Below are positions 52,872-62,311 of a DNA stretch of 64,000 bases, one piece after another. The position numbers were made by a program, and so were the translations under genes. This DNA is from Acinetobacter baumannii (GTDB lineage: Bacteria > Pseudomonadota > Gammaproteobacteria > Pseudomonadales > Moraxellaceae): contig NZ_CP046654.1 in assembly GCF_009759685.1 (NCBI RefSeq), forward strand, positions 3,782,001-3,846,000. Direction: 5' to 3'. Position 1 is the first letter of the stretch. Each line of letters begins with the position of its first letter. Under the pieces are notes generated by a model. It saw only the letters and a list, made by a program, of their open reading frames with translations, was not told where the DNA came from and made no database searches.

Positions 52872-54257
52872 ATGAGTTATCGCAATATTGTCGCCAATCA
52901 ACAGTATCACTTTGCTGACCTAAAAACGTTAATGGCCAAAGCTACACCGTTACGTTCAGGCGATGAGTTAGCAGGTGTAGCTGCCAGAGATGCAACCGAA
53001 CATGTTGCGGCACAAATGACTTTGGCTGATGTGCCATTAAAAACCTTTTTAAATGAAGTTGTAATCGATTATGAAACTGATGAAATTACACGACTGATTA
53101 TTGATGAACATGATCTGGCAGCCTTTGCCCCTATTTCACATTTTACAGTAGGCGATTTTAGAAATTGGCTACTTGGAGAAGATGCCACTCCAGAAAGCTT
53201 AAAAGCATTAGCATCGGGTTTAACCCCAGAAATGGTGGCTGCTGTCAGCAAAATTATGCGCAATCAAGATTTGATTTATGTCGCCAGCAAATGTGAAGTG
53301 GTCACCCAATTTCGCAACACAATTGGTTTAAAAGGACATCTTTCTACCCGTTTACAACCGAACCACCCTACCGATGATGTGCTCGGTATTTCAGCCAGTA
53401 TTTTAGATGGGTTGATGTATGGCAATGGTGATGCCGTAATTGGCATTAACCCTGCCACGGATAACCTGCATAATTTGTCAGAGCTACTGAAATTGCTTGA
53501 TCATGTCATTCAGGAATATCAAATTCCAACGCAATCTTGTGTACTTACGCATATCAGCTCAGGCATTCAACTGGCTGAAAAAAATGTACCGATTGATTTA
53601 ATGTTCCAATCAATTGCCGGCACCCAACTGGCTAATGAAGGTTTTGGAATTTCACTTGATTTACTACAAGAAGGATATGAAGCCACCCTCTCACTCAAGC
53701 GCGGAACCATTGGACAAAACGTCATGTACTTTGAAACAGGTCAAGGCAGTGCCCTATCAAGCAATGCTCATCACGGCGTTGACCAACAAACATTAGAAAC
53801 TCGTGCCTATGCGGTGGCCCGTAAATACAATCCGCTTTTAGTGAATACAGTCGTTGGTTTTATTGGCCCCGAATATCTCTTTAACGGTAAACAAATTATA
53901 CGTGCAGGACTGGAAGATCACTTCTGCGGTAAGTTACTTGGCGTGCCAATGGGCTGCGACATTTGTTATACCAACCATGCCGATGCCGACCAAAATGATA
54001 TGGATGTACTTCTTACTCTATTTGGCGCCGCAGGCATTAACTTTATAATGGGGATTCCGGGTTCAGACGATGTCATGCTCAACTATCAAACAACATCATT
54101 CCATGATGCCCTCTATTTAAGACAACTCCTCGGTTTAAAACCCGCTCCTGAGTTTTCAGCTTGGCTTGAACAGCAAGGTATTTTTAAACAACAAAACTCT
54201 CAAATCTGTTGGGCAGACCACATGCCCGACCAATTCTCTCGTCTGCTCATGAACTAG
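52872..54257 (+). CDS. eutB: Ethanolamine ammonia-lyase large subunit
   Basis: A 461-residue catalytic subunit of the adenosylcobalamin-dependent lyase that splits ethanolamine into acetaldehyde and ammonia. A TIM barrel containing SKCEVVTQFRNTIGL, LQPNHPTDDVLGISASILDG, GQNVMYFETGQGSALS and GCDICYTNHADADQNDMD is diagnostic. It lies between the permease and eutC with gaps of 16 and 10 bases, so one operon. It needs vitamin B12, and no reactivating protein (EutA) or shell genes are present. Confidence 0.95.
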   Translation: MSYRNIVANQQYHFADLKTLMAKATPLRSGDELAGVAARDATEHVAAQMTLADVPLKTFLNEVVIDYETDEITRLIIDEHDLAAFAPISHFTVGDFRNWLLGEDATPESLKALASGLTPEMVAAVSKIMRNQDLIYVASKCEVVTQFRNTIGLKGHLSTRLQPNHPTDDVLGISASILDGLMYGNGDAVIGINPATDNLHNLSELLKLLDHVIQEYQIPTQSCVLTHISSGIQLAEKNVPIDLMFQSIAGTQLANEGFGISLDLLQEGYEATLSLKRGTIGQNVMYFETGQGSALSSNAHHGVDQQTLETRAYAVARKYNPLLVNTVVGFIGPEYLFNGKQIIRAGLEDHFCGKLLGVPMGCDICYTNHADADQNDMDVLLTLFGAAGINFIMGIPGSDDVMLNYQTTSFHDALYLRQLLGLKPAPEFSAWLEQQGIFKQQNSQICWADHMPDQFSRLLMN

Positions 54258-54267
54258 GGAGAACGCC

Positions 54268-55083
54268 ATGAAACTGAACCGTGATATTCAATATCCATCT
54301 TCTACTCATCAAGATCAGTGGGAAAAACTTAAACAGTTTACTGATGCCCGTATTGCTCTGGGCCGTGCGGGTTGTAGCATTCCAACACGTGCCTTACTTG
54401 AGTTCCAGTTGTCGCATGCGCAAGCAAAAGATGCGGTTTATCAAGAGATGGATGTTTCCTACCTCTCGGAGCAATTAACACAACGGCAGCTGCAAAGTCT
54501 GCGTGTACAAAGTAATGCACCTAATAAAGAAATTTATCTTAAACGTCCAGATTTAGGACGTCAGCTTTCAGATCAATCAAAAGAAGCCTTAATTAAGAAG
54601 TATGCAGAAAACACGCAACAGTATGATGTTTGTATTGTGGTCGGTGACGGTCTCTCTGCAAGAGCGATTGAAGCAAATGCCATCGCATTTATTGCAGCGC
54701 TAAGTGAACAAATTCAGCAAGAAAATTGGAGCCTTGCCCCGATTGTACTTGCAACAGGAAGCAGAGTTGCTTTAGGCGATGAAGTTGCAGAAATTTTTAA
54801 AGCATCCATGTTAGTCATGCTGATTGGAGAACGCCCTGGTTTAAGCTCTCCTGACAGTATGGGAATTTACTACACATGGAATGCATATTCAGGCTGTCTC
54901 GATTCCAAACGCAACTGTATTTCAAATGTTCGCTCAGCAGGTTTAAGTATTCCGGTTGCTGTACAACGTTTAATGGCATTAATGAGAAAATCAAAACAGC
55001 TTGGCTTTTCAGGAGTGAATTTAAAAGATGAACATCAACTTTCAAATATCGACCATAATGAAAACGTAAAGCTTTTATTTTAA
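54268..55083 (+). CDS. eutC: Ethanolamine ammonia-lyase small subunit
   Basis: A 271-residue partner of EutB that helps bind adenosylcobalamin. DARIALGRAGCSIPTRALLE (31-50), YLKRPDLGRQL, VVGDGLSARAIEANA and LVMLIGERPGLSSPDSMGIY are diagnostic. GGGAGAA lies just before the ATG. It is the last gene of the permease-eutB-eutC operon; no clear terminator was identified afterwards. Confidence 0.95.
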   Translation: MKLNRDIQYPSSTHQDQWEKLKQFTDARIALGRAGCSIPTRALLEFQLSHAQAKDAVYQEMDVSYLSEQLTQRQLQSLRVQSNAPNKEIYLKRPDLGRQLSDQSKEALIKKYAENTQQYDVCIVVGDGLSARAIEANAIAFIAALSEQIQQENWSLAPIVLATGSRVALGDEVAEIFKASMLVMLIGERPGLSSPDSMGIYYTWNAYSGCLDSKRNCISNVRSAGLSIPVAVQRLMALMRKSKQLGFSGVNLKDEHQLSNIDHNENVKLLF

Positions 55084-55246
55084 ATAGCAGTTACGCGTAG
55101 ATATTTCTTCCCTACAAAATATTTATGTGTAACAAGATTATCTTAACGAAAAATAGCAATTTTCAGGTATTGACGATTTGTATGGATATTTTCTTCTTTA
55201 TATTTATCGCTATACTCCACCTATTGGTCCTCTCTGAATCATTTGT

Positions 55247-55969
55247 ATGAACACAACAAACGCCTTCCCTAAAACCATTTATGCCATTCAGCATCTTGCT
55301 TTCGAAGACCTAGGTTCATTAGAAGATGTTTTTTATCAACTTGGGTTTCGTGTCCGCTATTTTGAAGCAGGTGTGGATGATTTAACCCCTGCTTTTACAC
55401 ATGACGGTTTAACTATTATTTTAGGCGGCCCAATCGGAGTTTATGAAACCGAAGATTATCCGTTTTTAAAAGATGAAATCGCTTTACTTAAACAACGCTT
55501 GGCAGCAGATAAACCTACACTTGGTATTTGCCTAGGCGCACAGCTTATTGCGCATGCACTTGGCGCCAAAGTATATGCAGGCCATCAAAAAGAAATTGGC
55601 TGGGGAGCCTTAAGCTTAAGTTTACGTCCTAATCAGGTATTATCACCTTTGCTTAATAATGTGCATGTTTTACACTGGCATGGCGACACTTTTGACCTGC
55701 CTGAAAACGCAGTGTTATTAGCGAGTTCAGAGATTTATACTAATCAGGCATTTGAAGTTGGAAATAATATTCTTGCCTTGCAGTTTCATATTGAAACAAC
55801 AGAAGAAAATTTTGAGAAATGGCTCATTGGCCATACATGTGAACTTCGTAATGCCAAAATTTCAATTCCGAAACTACGAGAAGAAAACTTACAATATGCT
55901 CAAGCACTTGAACATGCTGCATTTGAAGTTATTCAAAAGTTTCTAAAACGAATCGGATATAGTGGTTAA
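55247..55969 (+). CDS. Class I glutamine amidotransferase-like protein
   Basis: A 240-residue cytoplasmic protein with the triad of the GuaA-type amidotransferase fold: C95 in LGICLGAQL, H181 and E183 in LQFHIET. It is a stand-alone domain with no synthase partner nearby, like YfeJ/PuuD-type hydrolases, so the substrate (a gamma-glutamyl amine?) is unknown. It follows the ethanolamine operon by 160 bases; a link to gamma-glutamyl-ethanolamine is speculation. Confidence 0.83.
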   Translation: MNTTNAFPKTIYAIQHLAFEDLGSLEDVFYQLGFRVRYFEAGVDDLTPAFTHDGLTIILGGPIGVYETEDYPFLKDEIALLKQRLAADKPTLGICLGAQLIAHALGAKVYAGHQKEIGWGALSLSLRPNQVLSPLLNNVHVLHWHGDTFDLPENAVLLASSEIYTNQAFEVGNNILALQFHIETTEENFEKWLIGHTCELRNAKISIPKLREENLQYAQALEHAAFEVIQKFLKRIGYSG

Positions 55970-56128
55970 ATTAGAAATTTTCTAATATCTACAAAGGTTA
56001 GAGTTTACCATTTGGTATTAATTGTTTATTTTTCAAGCAAAGGAAAGTTTATATTCTATCTTTGGAAACATTTCTTAAAATTTTCAGTGTATTATTAATT
56101 TGTAACATAAAATATACGCTGAATTACT

Positions 56129-56242
56129 ATGGATATCTGGAAATTTATTAAAAGCTTTAATACGGTCAATACTTATTTATTGCTTTCATGCGTTCTCCTC
56201 ATCATCTTAGTTCTTTATTTTTATGTGATTAACCCGGCCTAA
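56129..56242 (+). CDS. Possible single-helix membrane peptide (37 residues)
   Basis: ATG at 56129 to TAA at 56240. The product has a basic start (MDIWKFIKSFN), a 20-residue hydrophobic helix (about 16-34) and the ending YVINPA. The ribosome site is weak. A strong terminator follows about 60 bases later, which makes a short transcript plausible. Not recognised; could be chance. Confidence 0.4.
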   Translation: MDIWKFIKSFNTVNTYLLLSCVLLIILVLYFYVINPA

Positions 56243-56301
56243 GCTACTTTGCCAAGGACGTTAATCATAAAGAAAAAGAAAATATGAGAAGACACCTGAA
56301 T

Positions 56302-56331
56302 AAAAAGCCCAACTTTACAGTTGGGCTTTTT
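56302..56331 (+). terminator. Strong terminator
   Basis: AAAAAGCCCAACT (56302-56314) pairs with AGTTGGGCTTTTT (56319-56331), a TTAC loop, and T runs in both directions. It closes whatever is transcribed rightwards from 56129. Confidence 0.85.
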
Positions 56332-56344
56332 TATATCTTCTGTT

Positions 56345-56518
56345 TACTCACCACATGATATTCGTCTTGCGAAAAAGTAAGAGATAATCAATCTCAACTA
56401 TCTACTCACAACATGTTGTTCGTCTTGCGAAAAAGTAAGAGATAATCAATCTCAACTATCTACTCACAACATGTTGTTCGTCTTGCGAAAAAGTAAGAGA
56501 TAATCAATCTCTTACTTT
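56345..56518. repeat. 58-bp tandem repeat, three copies
   Basis: Units start at 56345, 56403 and 56461. Copies two and three are identical until the third runs into glnS; copy one differs at a few positions near its start. Each unit carries CGTCTTGCGAAAAAGTAAGA, which in copy three is the outer arm of the glnS terminator. The repeat therefore duplicates half of the terminator. Confidence 0.9.
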
Positions 56519-56521
56519 TTC
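56487..56521 (-). terminator. glnS terminator overlapping the last codons
   Basis: GAAAAAGTAAGAGA (56487-56500) pairs with its complement (56508-56521), which includes the glnS stop at 56512. The 14-bp stem ends in a T5 tract in the leftward RNA. Confidence 0.8.
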
Positions 56522-58239
56522 TCAGGCTTGAAGCTGTCTTTTAAGTCAAGAACACGGTTAAACACAGGCTTCTCAGGAGTATGATCGTATTGATCAGCAA
56601 CGAAATAACCTTCGCGTTCAAACTGGAAGCGATCTTCTGGCTTCGCTTGAGCTAAAGCAGGTTCGATCACAGCTTGAACCACTTTCAAAGAATCTGGATT
56701 TAAGTTTGCTAAGAAATCATCACCAGTTTCAGGGTCAGCTTCTGTAAACAATCGATCATAAATACGTACTTCAGCAGGAATACCTTTAGTTGCAGATACC
56801 CAGTGAATTACGCCTTTTACTTTGCGGCCTTCAGGATTTTTACCTAAAGTATCCGGATCGATCGAACACTTCAGCTCAACGACTTCACCGTTTGTATCTT
56901 TAATGACTTCATCACACTTAATCACATATGCATGGCGTAAACGAACTTCACCATCAGGAATTAAACGTTTAAAGCCTTTTGGCGGTACTTCTTCGAAATC
57001 TTTACGGTCAATATAGATTTCTTTAGTTAATGGAATAACGCGCTCACCCATATCGACATTAGGATGACGAGCATGGGTAAGGTCTAAATCTTCCGGTAAG
57101 TTCGTAAGTGTTACTTTTAATGGATTTAACACTGCCATACCGCGCGCTGCCGTATTCTCTAAAGATTGACGAATACAGAACTCAAGCATTGCGACATCCA
57201 CAATACCGTCAGTTTTAGACACACCTACACGTTTACAGAAATCACGTAGGCCTTCTGGTGTGAAACCACGGCGACGCATACCCACAACCGTTGGCATACG
57301 AGGATCATCCCATCCATTCACATAACCGCCTTCAACCAATTTACGTAATTTACGTTTAGACGTAATGGTGTAATCTACGTTTAAGCGAGAAGATTCATAC
57401 TGGTGCGGCACAGCTTTAGACTTAACTTTTTCAACAATCCAGTCATAAAACGGACGGTGGTCTTGGAACTCTAATGTACAAAGTGAATGTGTGATTCCTT
57501 CGATCGCATCAGACAATGGATGAGCATAGTCATACATTGGGTAGATTTTCCACTTATCACCTGTTTGGTGATGCTCTGAATGTAAAACACGATACAAAAT
57601 TGGGTCACGCATATGTACATTCGGGCTTGCCATATCAATTTTGGCGCGTAAAACAGCTTCACCCTCTTTAAGTTCACCATTGCGCATTTTTTCAAAACGA
57701 GCAAGGTTTTCTTCAACAGAAGCATCACGATATGGCGAATTTTTACCTGGCTCAACAAAGCTACCACGATTTAATTTGATTTCTTCTGGAGACTGCAAAT
57801 CAACATATGCATCGCCTTGTTCAATCAACTGAATTGCCCAAGCATAAAGCTGATCAAAATAACCGGAAGCATAACGTGGTTCGCCATTCCAGCTAAATCC
57901 AAGCCACTTCACATCATTGGCGATACCATCAACATACTCTTGTTCTTCCGCATCCGGGTTGGTATCGTCAAAACGTAAATTACAAAGACCATTAAACTCT
58001 TCAGCAACGCCAAAGTTGAGGCAAATTGCTTTTACGTGACCAATATGTAAATAACCATTTGGTTCTGGCGGGAAACGCGTTACGATTTGTTTGGCACGTC
58101 CGGCAGCTAAATCATCGGTAATGACTTGGCGAACAAAATCTAATCCAGCCTGTTGTTCTTGCTGCGCAGAATCGACAGAGGCATGAGTATTCGGTGTCGG
58201 GTTGTTTGGCAGGTTCGAGACAACATCATTAGGCTTCAT
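56512..58239 (-). CDS. glnS: Glutaminyl-tRNA synthetase
   Basis: A 575-residue class Ic synthetase charging tRNA-Gln. [16 protein letters not shown] (about 56-71) contains HIGH at 65-68; [10 protein letters not shown] is the KMSKS-type loop. A C-terminal two-barrel anticodon domain follows. The first 30 residues are a non-conserved Asn/Pro/Gln-rich lead. A single gene, divergent from ppiB. Confidence 0.95.
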   Translation of the reverse strand: MKPNDVVSNLPNNPTPNTHASVDSAQQEQQAGLDFVRQVITDDLAAGRAKQIVTRFPPEPNGYLHIGHVKAICLNFGVAEEFNGLCNLRFDDTNPDAEEQEYVDGIANDVKWLGFSWNGEPRYASGYFDQLYAWAIQLIEQGDAYVDLQSPEEIKLNRGSFVEPGKNSPYRDASVEENLARFEKMRNGELKEGEAVLRAKIDMASPNVHMRDPILYRVLHSEHHQTGDKWKIYPMYDYAHPLSDAIEGITHSLCTLEFQDHRPFYDWIVEKVKSKAVPHQYESSRLNVDYTITSKRKLRKLVEGGYVNGWDDPRMPTVVGMRRRGFTPEGLRDFCKRVGVSKTDGIVDVAMLEFCIRQSLENTAARGMAVLNPLKVTLTNLPEDLDLTHARHPNVDMGERVIPLTKEIYIDRKDFEEVPPKGFKRLIPDGEVRLRHAYVIKCDEVIKDTNGEVVELKCSIDPDTLGKNPEGRKVKGVIHWVSATKGIPAEVRIYDRLFTEADPETGDDFLANLNPDSLKVVQAVIEPALAQAKPEDRFQFEREGYFVADQYDHTPEKPVFNRVLDLKDSFKPEKK

Positions 58240-58407
58240 AGTGTATCAATCACTTCTTTGTAGATAAAATTTCGAAAAAATAAACGCTATCTTCATTTTT
58301 CACAAAGATTTTAACGTTTTTTACTTGCCTTGTAGTTTACAGTTTGCTTATGCTTCTCTCAACCAAAAACCCATGGTCAATTTGCCCATGTTTAGGAGAT
58401 TAATGTA

Positions 58408-58917
58408 ATGAGTTTTCCTCAAGTCGAATTAAACACCAACAAAGGTCGTATTGTTCTTGAGCTTAACACTGAAAAAGCACCGAAAACGGCTGCTAATTTT
58501 CTAGAATACGTACGTGACGGTTTCTATGATGGCGTGATTTTCCACCGCGTTATTGACGGTTTCATGATCCAAGGTGGTGGCTTTGACGAAAACTTCAAAG
58601 AAAAAGCAACTCGTGATGCGATTGAAAACGAAGCTGACAACGGTTTAAGCAACGATGTAGGTACCATTGCAATGGCACGTGCTCAAGCTCCACACTCTGC
58701 TTCTGCACAATTCTTCATCAACGTAAAAAATAACTCTTTCTTGAACCATACTTCAAAAACTGCACAAGGTTGGGGTTATGCTGTATTCGGTAAAGTTGTT
58801 GAAGGTATGGACGTTGTAGAAGCAATCAAAGGCGTACGTACAGGTAACCGTGGTTATCACGCTGACGTTCCTTTAGAAAACGTTGTTATTGAATCTGCTA
58901 AAATTATTTCTGAATAA
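58408..58917 (+). CDS. ppiB: Cytoplasmic peptidyl-prolyl cis-trans isomerase B (cyclophilin)
   Basis: A 169-residue cyclophilin. [15 protein letters not shown] (about 50-64) and [18 protein letters not shown] (about 91-108) carry the catalytic Arg, Phe and Gln. There is no signal peptide, so it is the cytoplasmic PpiB form. AGGAG precedes the ATG. It starts an operon with lpxH, 15 bases downstream. Confidence 0.94.
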   Translation: MSFPQVELNTNKGRIVLELNTEKAPKTAANFLEYVRDGFYDGVIFHRVIDGFMIQGGGFDENFKEKATRDAIENEADNGLSNDVGTIAMARAQAPHSASAQFFINVKNNSFLNHTSKTAQGWGYAVFGKVVEGMDVVEAIKGVRTGNRGYHADVPLENVVIESAKIISE

Positions 58918-58932
58918 TTTTAGGATAAAGCT

Positions 58933-59652
58933 GTGACTTATCTGTTTATTTCAGATTTACACTTGTCACCTGAACACCCTCGACTCGTTCGAGGGTTTTT
59001 AGATTTGTTGGTACATTATCAAAATAAACAAACACAGCTTTATATTTTAGGTGATTGGTTTAATGCTTGGATTGGTGATGACTATTCAGCGCCTTGGCTC
59101 GACGAAATTGTCGAGGCTTTAAAAGTATTTAACCAAAAAGGGAATCGCGTTTATTTCCAAGTGGGTAACCGAGACTTTGCTTTAAATCAGGTTTTCCTTG
59201 ATAAGTTTAATGGTGTATTACTTCCTGATATTTATTATCTCAACATTGCAGGTCACCAATACCGTTTGGAACATGGCGATGCGTTATGTACTGATGATAT
59301 TTCCTATCAAAGATTTAAAAAAATTATCCGAAACCCCTTCCTAGTTGCTTTTTTACGCCGTACCCCCTTGAGTTTCCGTACAAAACTGGTCAATGGTTTT
59401 CGCAAAAGAAGTCATTCAGACAAACAGCAAAAAAGTTATGAAATTATGGATGTAAATGAACAAGCTGTTCTCTCTGCCCTCACAGATGTAGATATACTTA
59501 TTCATGGACACACTCACCGTCCAGCAATTCATCAATTACAACATAAACAGCGGATTGTTCTTGGCGATTGGCGTGAAGATCAGGCTTATATTCTGGAAAT
59601 TGATCCATCTTCAAATACGCAACAGCTCGAATTGATTGTCTGGAATTATTAG
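58933..59652 (+). CDS. lpxH: UDP-2,3-diacylglucosamine diphosphatase
   Basis: A 239-residue peripheral-membrane calcineurin-like phosphoesterase of lipid A synthesis, releasing lipid X and UMP. Metal motifs DLHLSPEHPR (about 7-16), GDWFNAWIGDD (about 40-50), GNRDF, LEHGD and HGHTHRP are all present. GTG is the start. In an operon after ppiB, a common gammaproteobacterial pairing. Confidence 0.94.
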   Translation: MTYLFISDLHLSPEHPRLVRGFLDLLVHYQNKQTQLYILGDWFNAWIGDDYSAPWLDEIVEALKVFNQKGNRVYFQVGNRDFALNQVFLDKFNGVLLPDIYYLNIAGHQYRLEHGDALCTDDISYQRFKKIIRNPFLVAFLRRTPLSFRTKLVNGFRKRSHSDKQQKSYEIMDVNEQAVLSALTDVDILIHGHTHRPAIHQLQHKQRIVLGDWREDQAYILEIDPSSNTQQLELIVWNY

Positions 59653-59659
59653 CTAGAAA

Positions 59660-59890
59660 TTAATCACTTTTTATTTGAACTTTCAATTCTTTAATTTTTT
59701 TATTTAAATCAAAATCCCAAATCATACATAGACAGGTAATATATACAAATTTCCAGTTTATATGTGCATACTTTTGATATTCGATATATAAAATTAAAAG
59801 ACACAATACAAATGCAAAAATTAGAAAGGCTTTAATAATTCTAATTTCTCGCAGCTTACTTTTTCGATTAATTGGGATTAATTCAAACAT
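59660..59890 (-). CDS. Small hypothetical membrane protein (76 residues)
   Basis: Not recognised. Start taken as ATG at 59890 (MFELIPINRKSKLREI). Basic N-terminus, one clear helix (about 22-40) and perhaps a second shorter one (about 50-60), basic C-terminus. The ribosome site is weak. It converges on lpxH with only seven bases between the stops. Confidence 0.5.
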   Translation of the reverse strand: MFELIPINRKSKLREIRIIKAFLIFAFVLCLLILYIEYQKYAHINWKFVYITCLCMIWDFDLNKKIKELKVQIKSD

Positions 59891-60029
59891 TTTCAATAAA
59901 TTAGTAAAAAATTTATATAAGTATTATATTTCTTTATCACATTAAAATGCAGATGTTTTTCTCTAAAATCGCGTATGATGCCAAAGATTAGAACCCTTCC
60001 ATTGTAATAAGATTGATATGGAGTAAAGT

Positions 60030-60683
60030 ATGGATTTATTAAATACGGTTAAAAGTCGCTACACTACCAAAGCGTACGATCCCGAGAAAAAAATTCCTCA
60101 AGAAAAATTCAATAAGTTATTAGAAATTTTACGCTTTACCCCTTCTTCAGTGAATATTCAACCTTGGCATTTCTTGGTTGCAGACAATCCTACTGCTAAA
60201 GAACGCATTGCCAAAGCCTTAACAGGACGATATGCCTACAATGCACCCAAGGTTCTTGAGTCATCACATACCCTTGTATTTTGTACAAGAACAGATATTT
60301 CACCCGAATATTTAAACCAGTTACTTGAACAAGATGATTTAAGTGGTCGTTTTAAAGATGAGAAAGCCAAACTTGGTCAAAAGGATACTCGTCATGGCTA
60401 TGTTGAGTTTTACCGTAATGAGCAAAAGAACTTATTCGGCTGGATGGAAAATCAAACTTTTATCGCTTTAGGACAACTACTGTTTGCAGCTGGTCTTGAA
60501 GGTATAGATGCAACCCCAATGGGTGGCTTTGACGAAGATGTTTTAAATGAAGAATTTGGCTTAAAAGAAAAAGGTTTGCGTAGCTCTGTAATTGTTTCAC
60601 TGGGTTATAGAAGCGAAAATGACTTCAATGCGAAATTGCCAAAATCTCGTCTGCCGGATGAAGTTATTTTTACACATTTATAA
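60030..60683 (+). CDS. nfsB: Oxygen-insensitive NAD(P)H nitroreductase / dihydropteridine reductase
   Basis: A 217-residue FMN flavoprotein, the same length as E. coli NfsB. RYTTKAYDPEKK at the start, FTPSSVNIQPWHFLVA, and EEFGLKEKGLRSSVIVSLGY followed by KLPKSRLP are close to NfsB. It reduces nitro-aromatics and quinones by two electrons. GGAGTAAAG precedes the ATG. Single gene with a terminator shared with the convergent DMT transporter. Confidence 0.9.
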   Translation: MDLLNTVKSRYTTKAYDPEKKIPQEKFNKLLEILRFTPSSVNIQPWHFLVADNPTAKERIAKALTGRYAYNAPKVLESSHTLVFCTRTDISPEYLNQLLEQDDLSGRFKDEKAKLGQKDTRHGYVEFYRNEQKNLFGWMENQTFIALGQLLFAAGLEGIDATPMGGFDEDVLNEEFGLKEKGLRSSVIVSLGYRSENDFNAKLPKSRLPDEVIFTHL

Positions 60684-60692
60684 GAACTTAGC

Positions 60693-60722
60693 GGAGTTCA
60701 AAAGAACAGTCTTTTGAACTCC
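60693..60722. terminator. Bidirectional terminator between nfsB and DMT gene
   Basis: GGAGTTCAAAAG (60693-60704) pairs with its complement (60711-60722). The right arm touches the stop codon of the convergent gene. Confidence 0.8.
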
Positions 60723-61585
60723 TATTTCATAGCTAAGGCTAAACTCACTAGTCCGCTTATTCCTAAAATAATTCCTACGAGGGTTGGTAATTTTAATTTT
60801 TCTTTATATAAAAGTACGCCACAAACTATTCCAAGTAACACGACCAAAATATTCATACTCGCAAAGACAATGGCCGGAGAATCTTTGAGTAAAATATGCG
60901 CTTTAACGTATAGGGCAATATTTGAAAAATTTAGTGCGCCTAGCATTAACCCAGCAAAAGTATTTTTAAAATGCCATGCTGAATTTTTTTGAAATATTAA
61001 ATAAATAATCGATAAAACAAAGGCCGTTATAAAAATTAGATTTAAAGTCAAAGTAAACTGTAGGCCTAAGCTACTCGTATATTTTAACAAGATATCTACA
61101 GCGGCATATCCAAACCAGACACTCATCAAAGCAAAAATTGCTTTTTTTGATTGAGATCTGGAAGACTCGTTGAAATGACCCAATAAAATTAAGAGAACAG
61201 CAAAAATTCCCAAACCTATCCCTAATAATTTAAGAGAATTAAACTGCTCTTGGAAAAAGAAATAAGCCGCTAATAAAGAAAGTACCACGGACAGCCGCTG
61301 AGCAATTTCGGTTTTGACAATACCTGCGTACTCTAAAGATTTAGCAAGGCACAAAAAAATACTCGGTAGAATGACGCCTAAAGCCACTATTAGCCACCAA
61401 GGTGTATGTTGTATAGAAATATGCTGAATATCTGGCTTAAACCACAGATAACATAGCAAGCTGGCACTTGCGTAATTCCATGCAATCATTTGCATGGGTT
61501 GATATCCCTTTTTCTTTAAATTTTTAAGTAGTACAGAAACCAGAACACTGCACAATGCTGCAGCAAATATTAATACCATTTGCAA
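60722..61585 (-). CDS. DMT-superfamily transporter (EamA-like)
   Basis: A 287-residue inner-membrane protein with about ten helices in two repeated halves (EamA domains around residues 3-135 and 150-285). The second half has ...VFASMNILVVLLGIVCGVLL and GIILGISGLVSLALAM. Family members export amino acids or other metabolites; the substrate is unknown. Single gene. Confidence 0.83.
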   Translation of the reverse strand: MQMVLIFAAALCSVLVSVLLKNLKKKGYQPMQMIAWNYASASLLCYLWFKPDIQHISIQHTPWWLIVALGVILPSIFLCLAKSLEYAGIVKTEIAQRLSVVLSLLAAYFFFQEQFNSLKLLGIGLGIFAVLLILLGHFNESSRSQSKKAIFALMSVWFGYAAVDILLKYTSSLGLQFTLTLNLIFITAFVLSIIYLIFQKNSAWHFKNTFAGLMLGALNFSNIALYVKAHILLKDSPAIVFASMNILVVLLGIVCGVLLYKEKLKLPTLVGIILGISGLVSLALAMK

Positions 61586-61666
61586 AGAACCTATTAATTT
61601 AAATTTTAAGAAACAGAGATGGACCGCAGGTAGCTTTAATATGCTTTTTTATATTTTTAAAGCCAT

Positions 61667-61698
61667 AAAAAAACCAGTCATCACTGACTGGTTTTTTT
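61667..61698 (-). terminator. Terminator after hfq
   Basis: A 14-bp stem (AAAAAAACCAGTCA at 61667-61680 with its complement at 61685-61698), T-rich in the leftward RNA, 13 bases past the hfq stop. Confidence 0.85.
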
Positions 61699-61710
61699 CA
61701 AGCTAATCAA

Positions 61711-62217
61711 TTAACGATTGTTTTCGTCATCTTGACCATCTTCAAATTTAGAATCGTTATCAAAACCGCCTTGATGTCCGCCGAAGCCGCCTTGACCACC
61801 GAAGCCGCCTTGACCACCGAAGCCACCCTGACCACCGAAGCCGCCTTGACCACCGAAGCCGCCTTGACCGCCGAAGCCGCCTTGACCACCGAAGCCGCCT
61901 TGACCACCAAAGCCAGCACCTTGAGCACCACCAAAGCCAGCGCCTTGACCACCGAAGCCACCTTGACTACCACCCTGAGCTGGGAAACCTGCACCTTGTG
62001 CACCTGCTGGACGTGGGTTACGAGCTGGAACAACTGTAGAAATTGCGTGTTTGTAAACCATTTGACTTACAGTATTTTTTAATAAAACAACATATTGGTC
62101 AAAAGATTCAATATGACCTTGTAATTTAATACCGTTAACAAGGAAAATAGAAACTGGGATGCGTTCTTTACGGAGAGAATTTAAGAACGGATCTTGTAAA
62201 GTTTGACCTTTAGACAT
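61711..62217 (-). CDS. hfq: RNA chaperone Hfq with long glycine-rich tail
   Basis: 168 residues from ATG at 62217, which has GGAG just upstream; a TTG four codons earlier is less likely. The Sm core is residues 1-66: [40 protein letters not shown] and the Sm2 motif [10 protein letters not shown]. From about 70 the tail is Gly/Gln/Phe with seven or so GGQGGF units, ending acidic (DDENN). Hfq pairs small RNAs with mRNAs. Usual Hfq is about 100 residues; long Gly-rich tails are known from Acinetobacter. It follows miaA as in other gammaproteobacteria. Confidence 0.95.
   Translation of the reverse strand: MSKGQTLQDPFLNSLRKERIPVSIFLVNGIKLQGHIESFDQYVVLLKNTVSQMVYKHAISTVVPARNPRPAGAQGAGFPAQGGSQGGFGGQGAGFGGAQGAGFGGQGGFGGQGGFGGQGGFGGQGGFGGQGGFGGQGGFGGQGGFGGHQGGFDNDSKFEDGQDDENNR
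61785..61912 (-). repeat. 18-bp tandem repeats coding the Hfq tail
   Basis: CTTGACC-type cores recur every 18 bases at 61791, 61809, 61827, 61845, 61863, 61881 and 61899, with few base changes. Each unit encodes GGQGGF. Copy number could vary between strains. Confidence 0.85.
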
Positions 62218-62311
62218 TTTTAACTCCAAAAAAAAATTTTTAAATCAGCGCAAAAAAACTATCTTTATTTTTCAACTAAAAATTATAAAAAGACAGTGTG
62301 CAAATTTTGCT

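Noticed and set aside
56345..56518. Repeats considered as a CRISPR array
   Set aside because: The 58-bp units are head to tail with no variable spacers.
61732..62082. Rightward 116-codon frame opposite hfq
   Set aside because: It is produced by the 18-bp repeats of the Hfq tail read on the other strand (Thr/Glu/Ala repeats).
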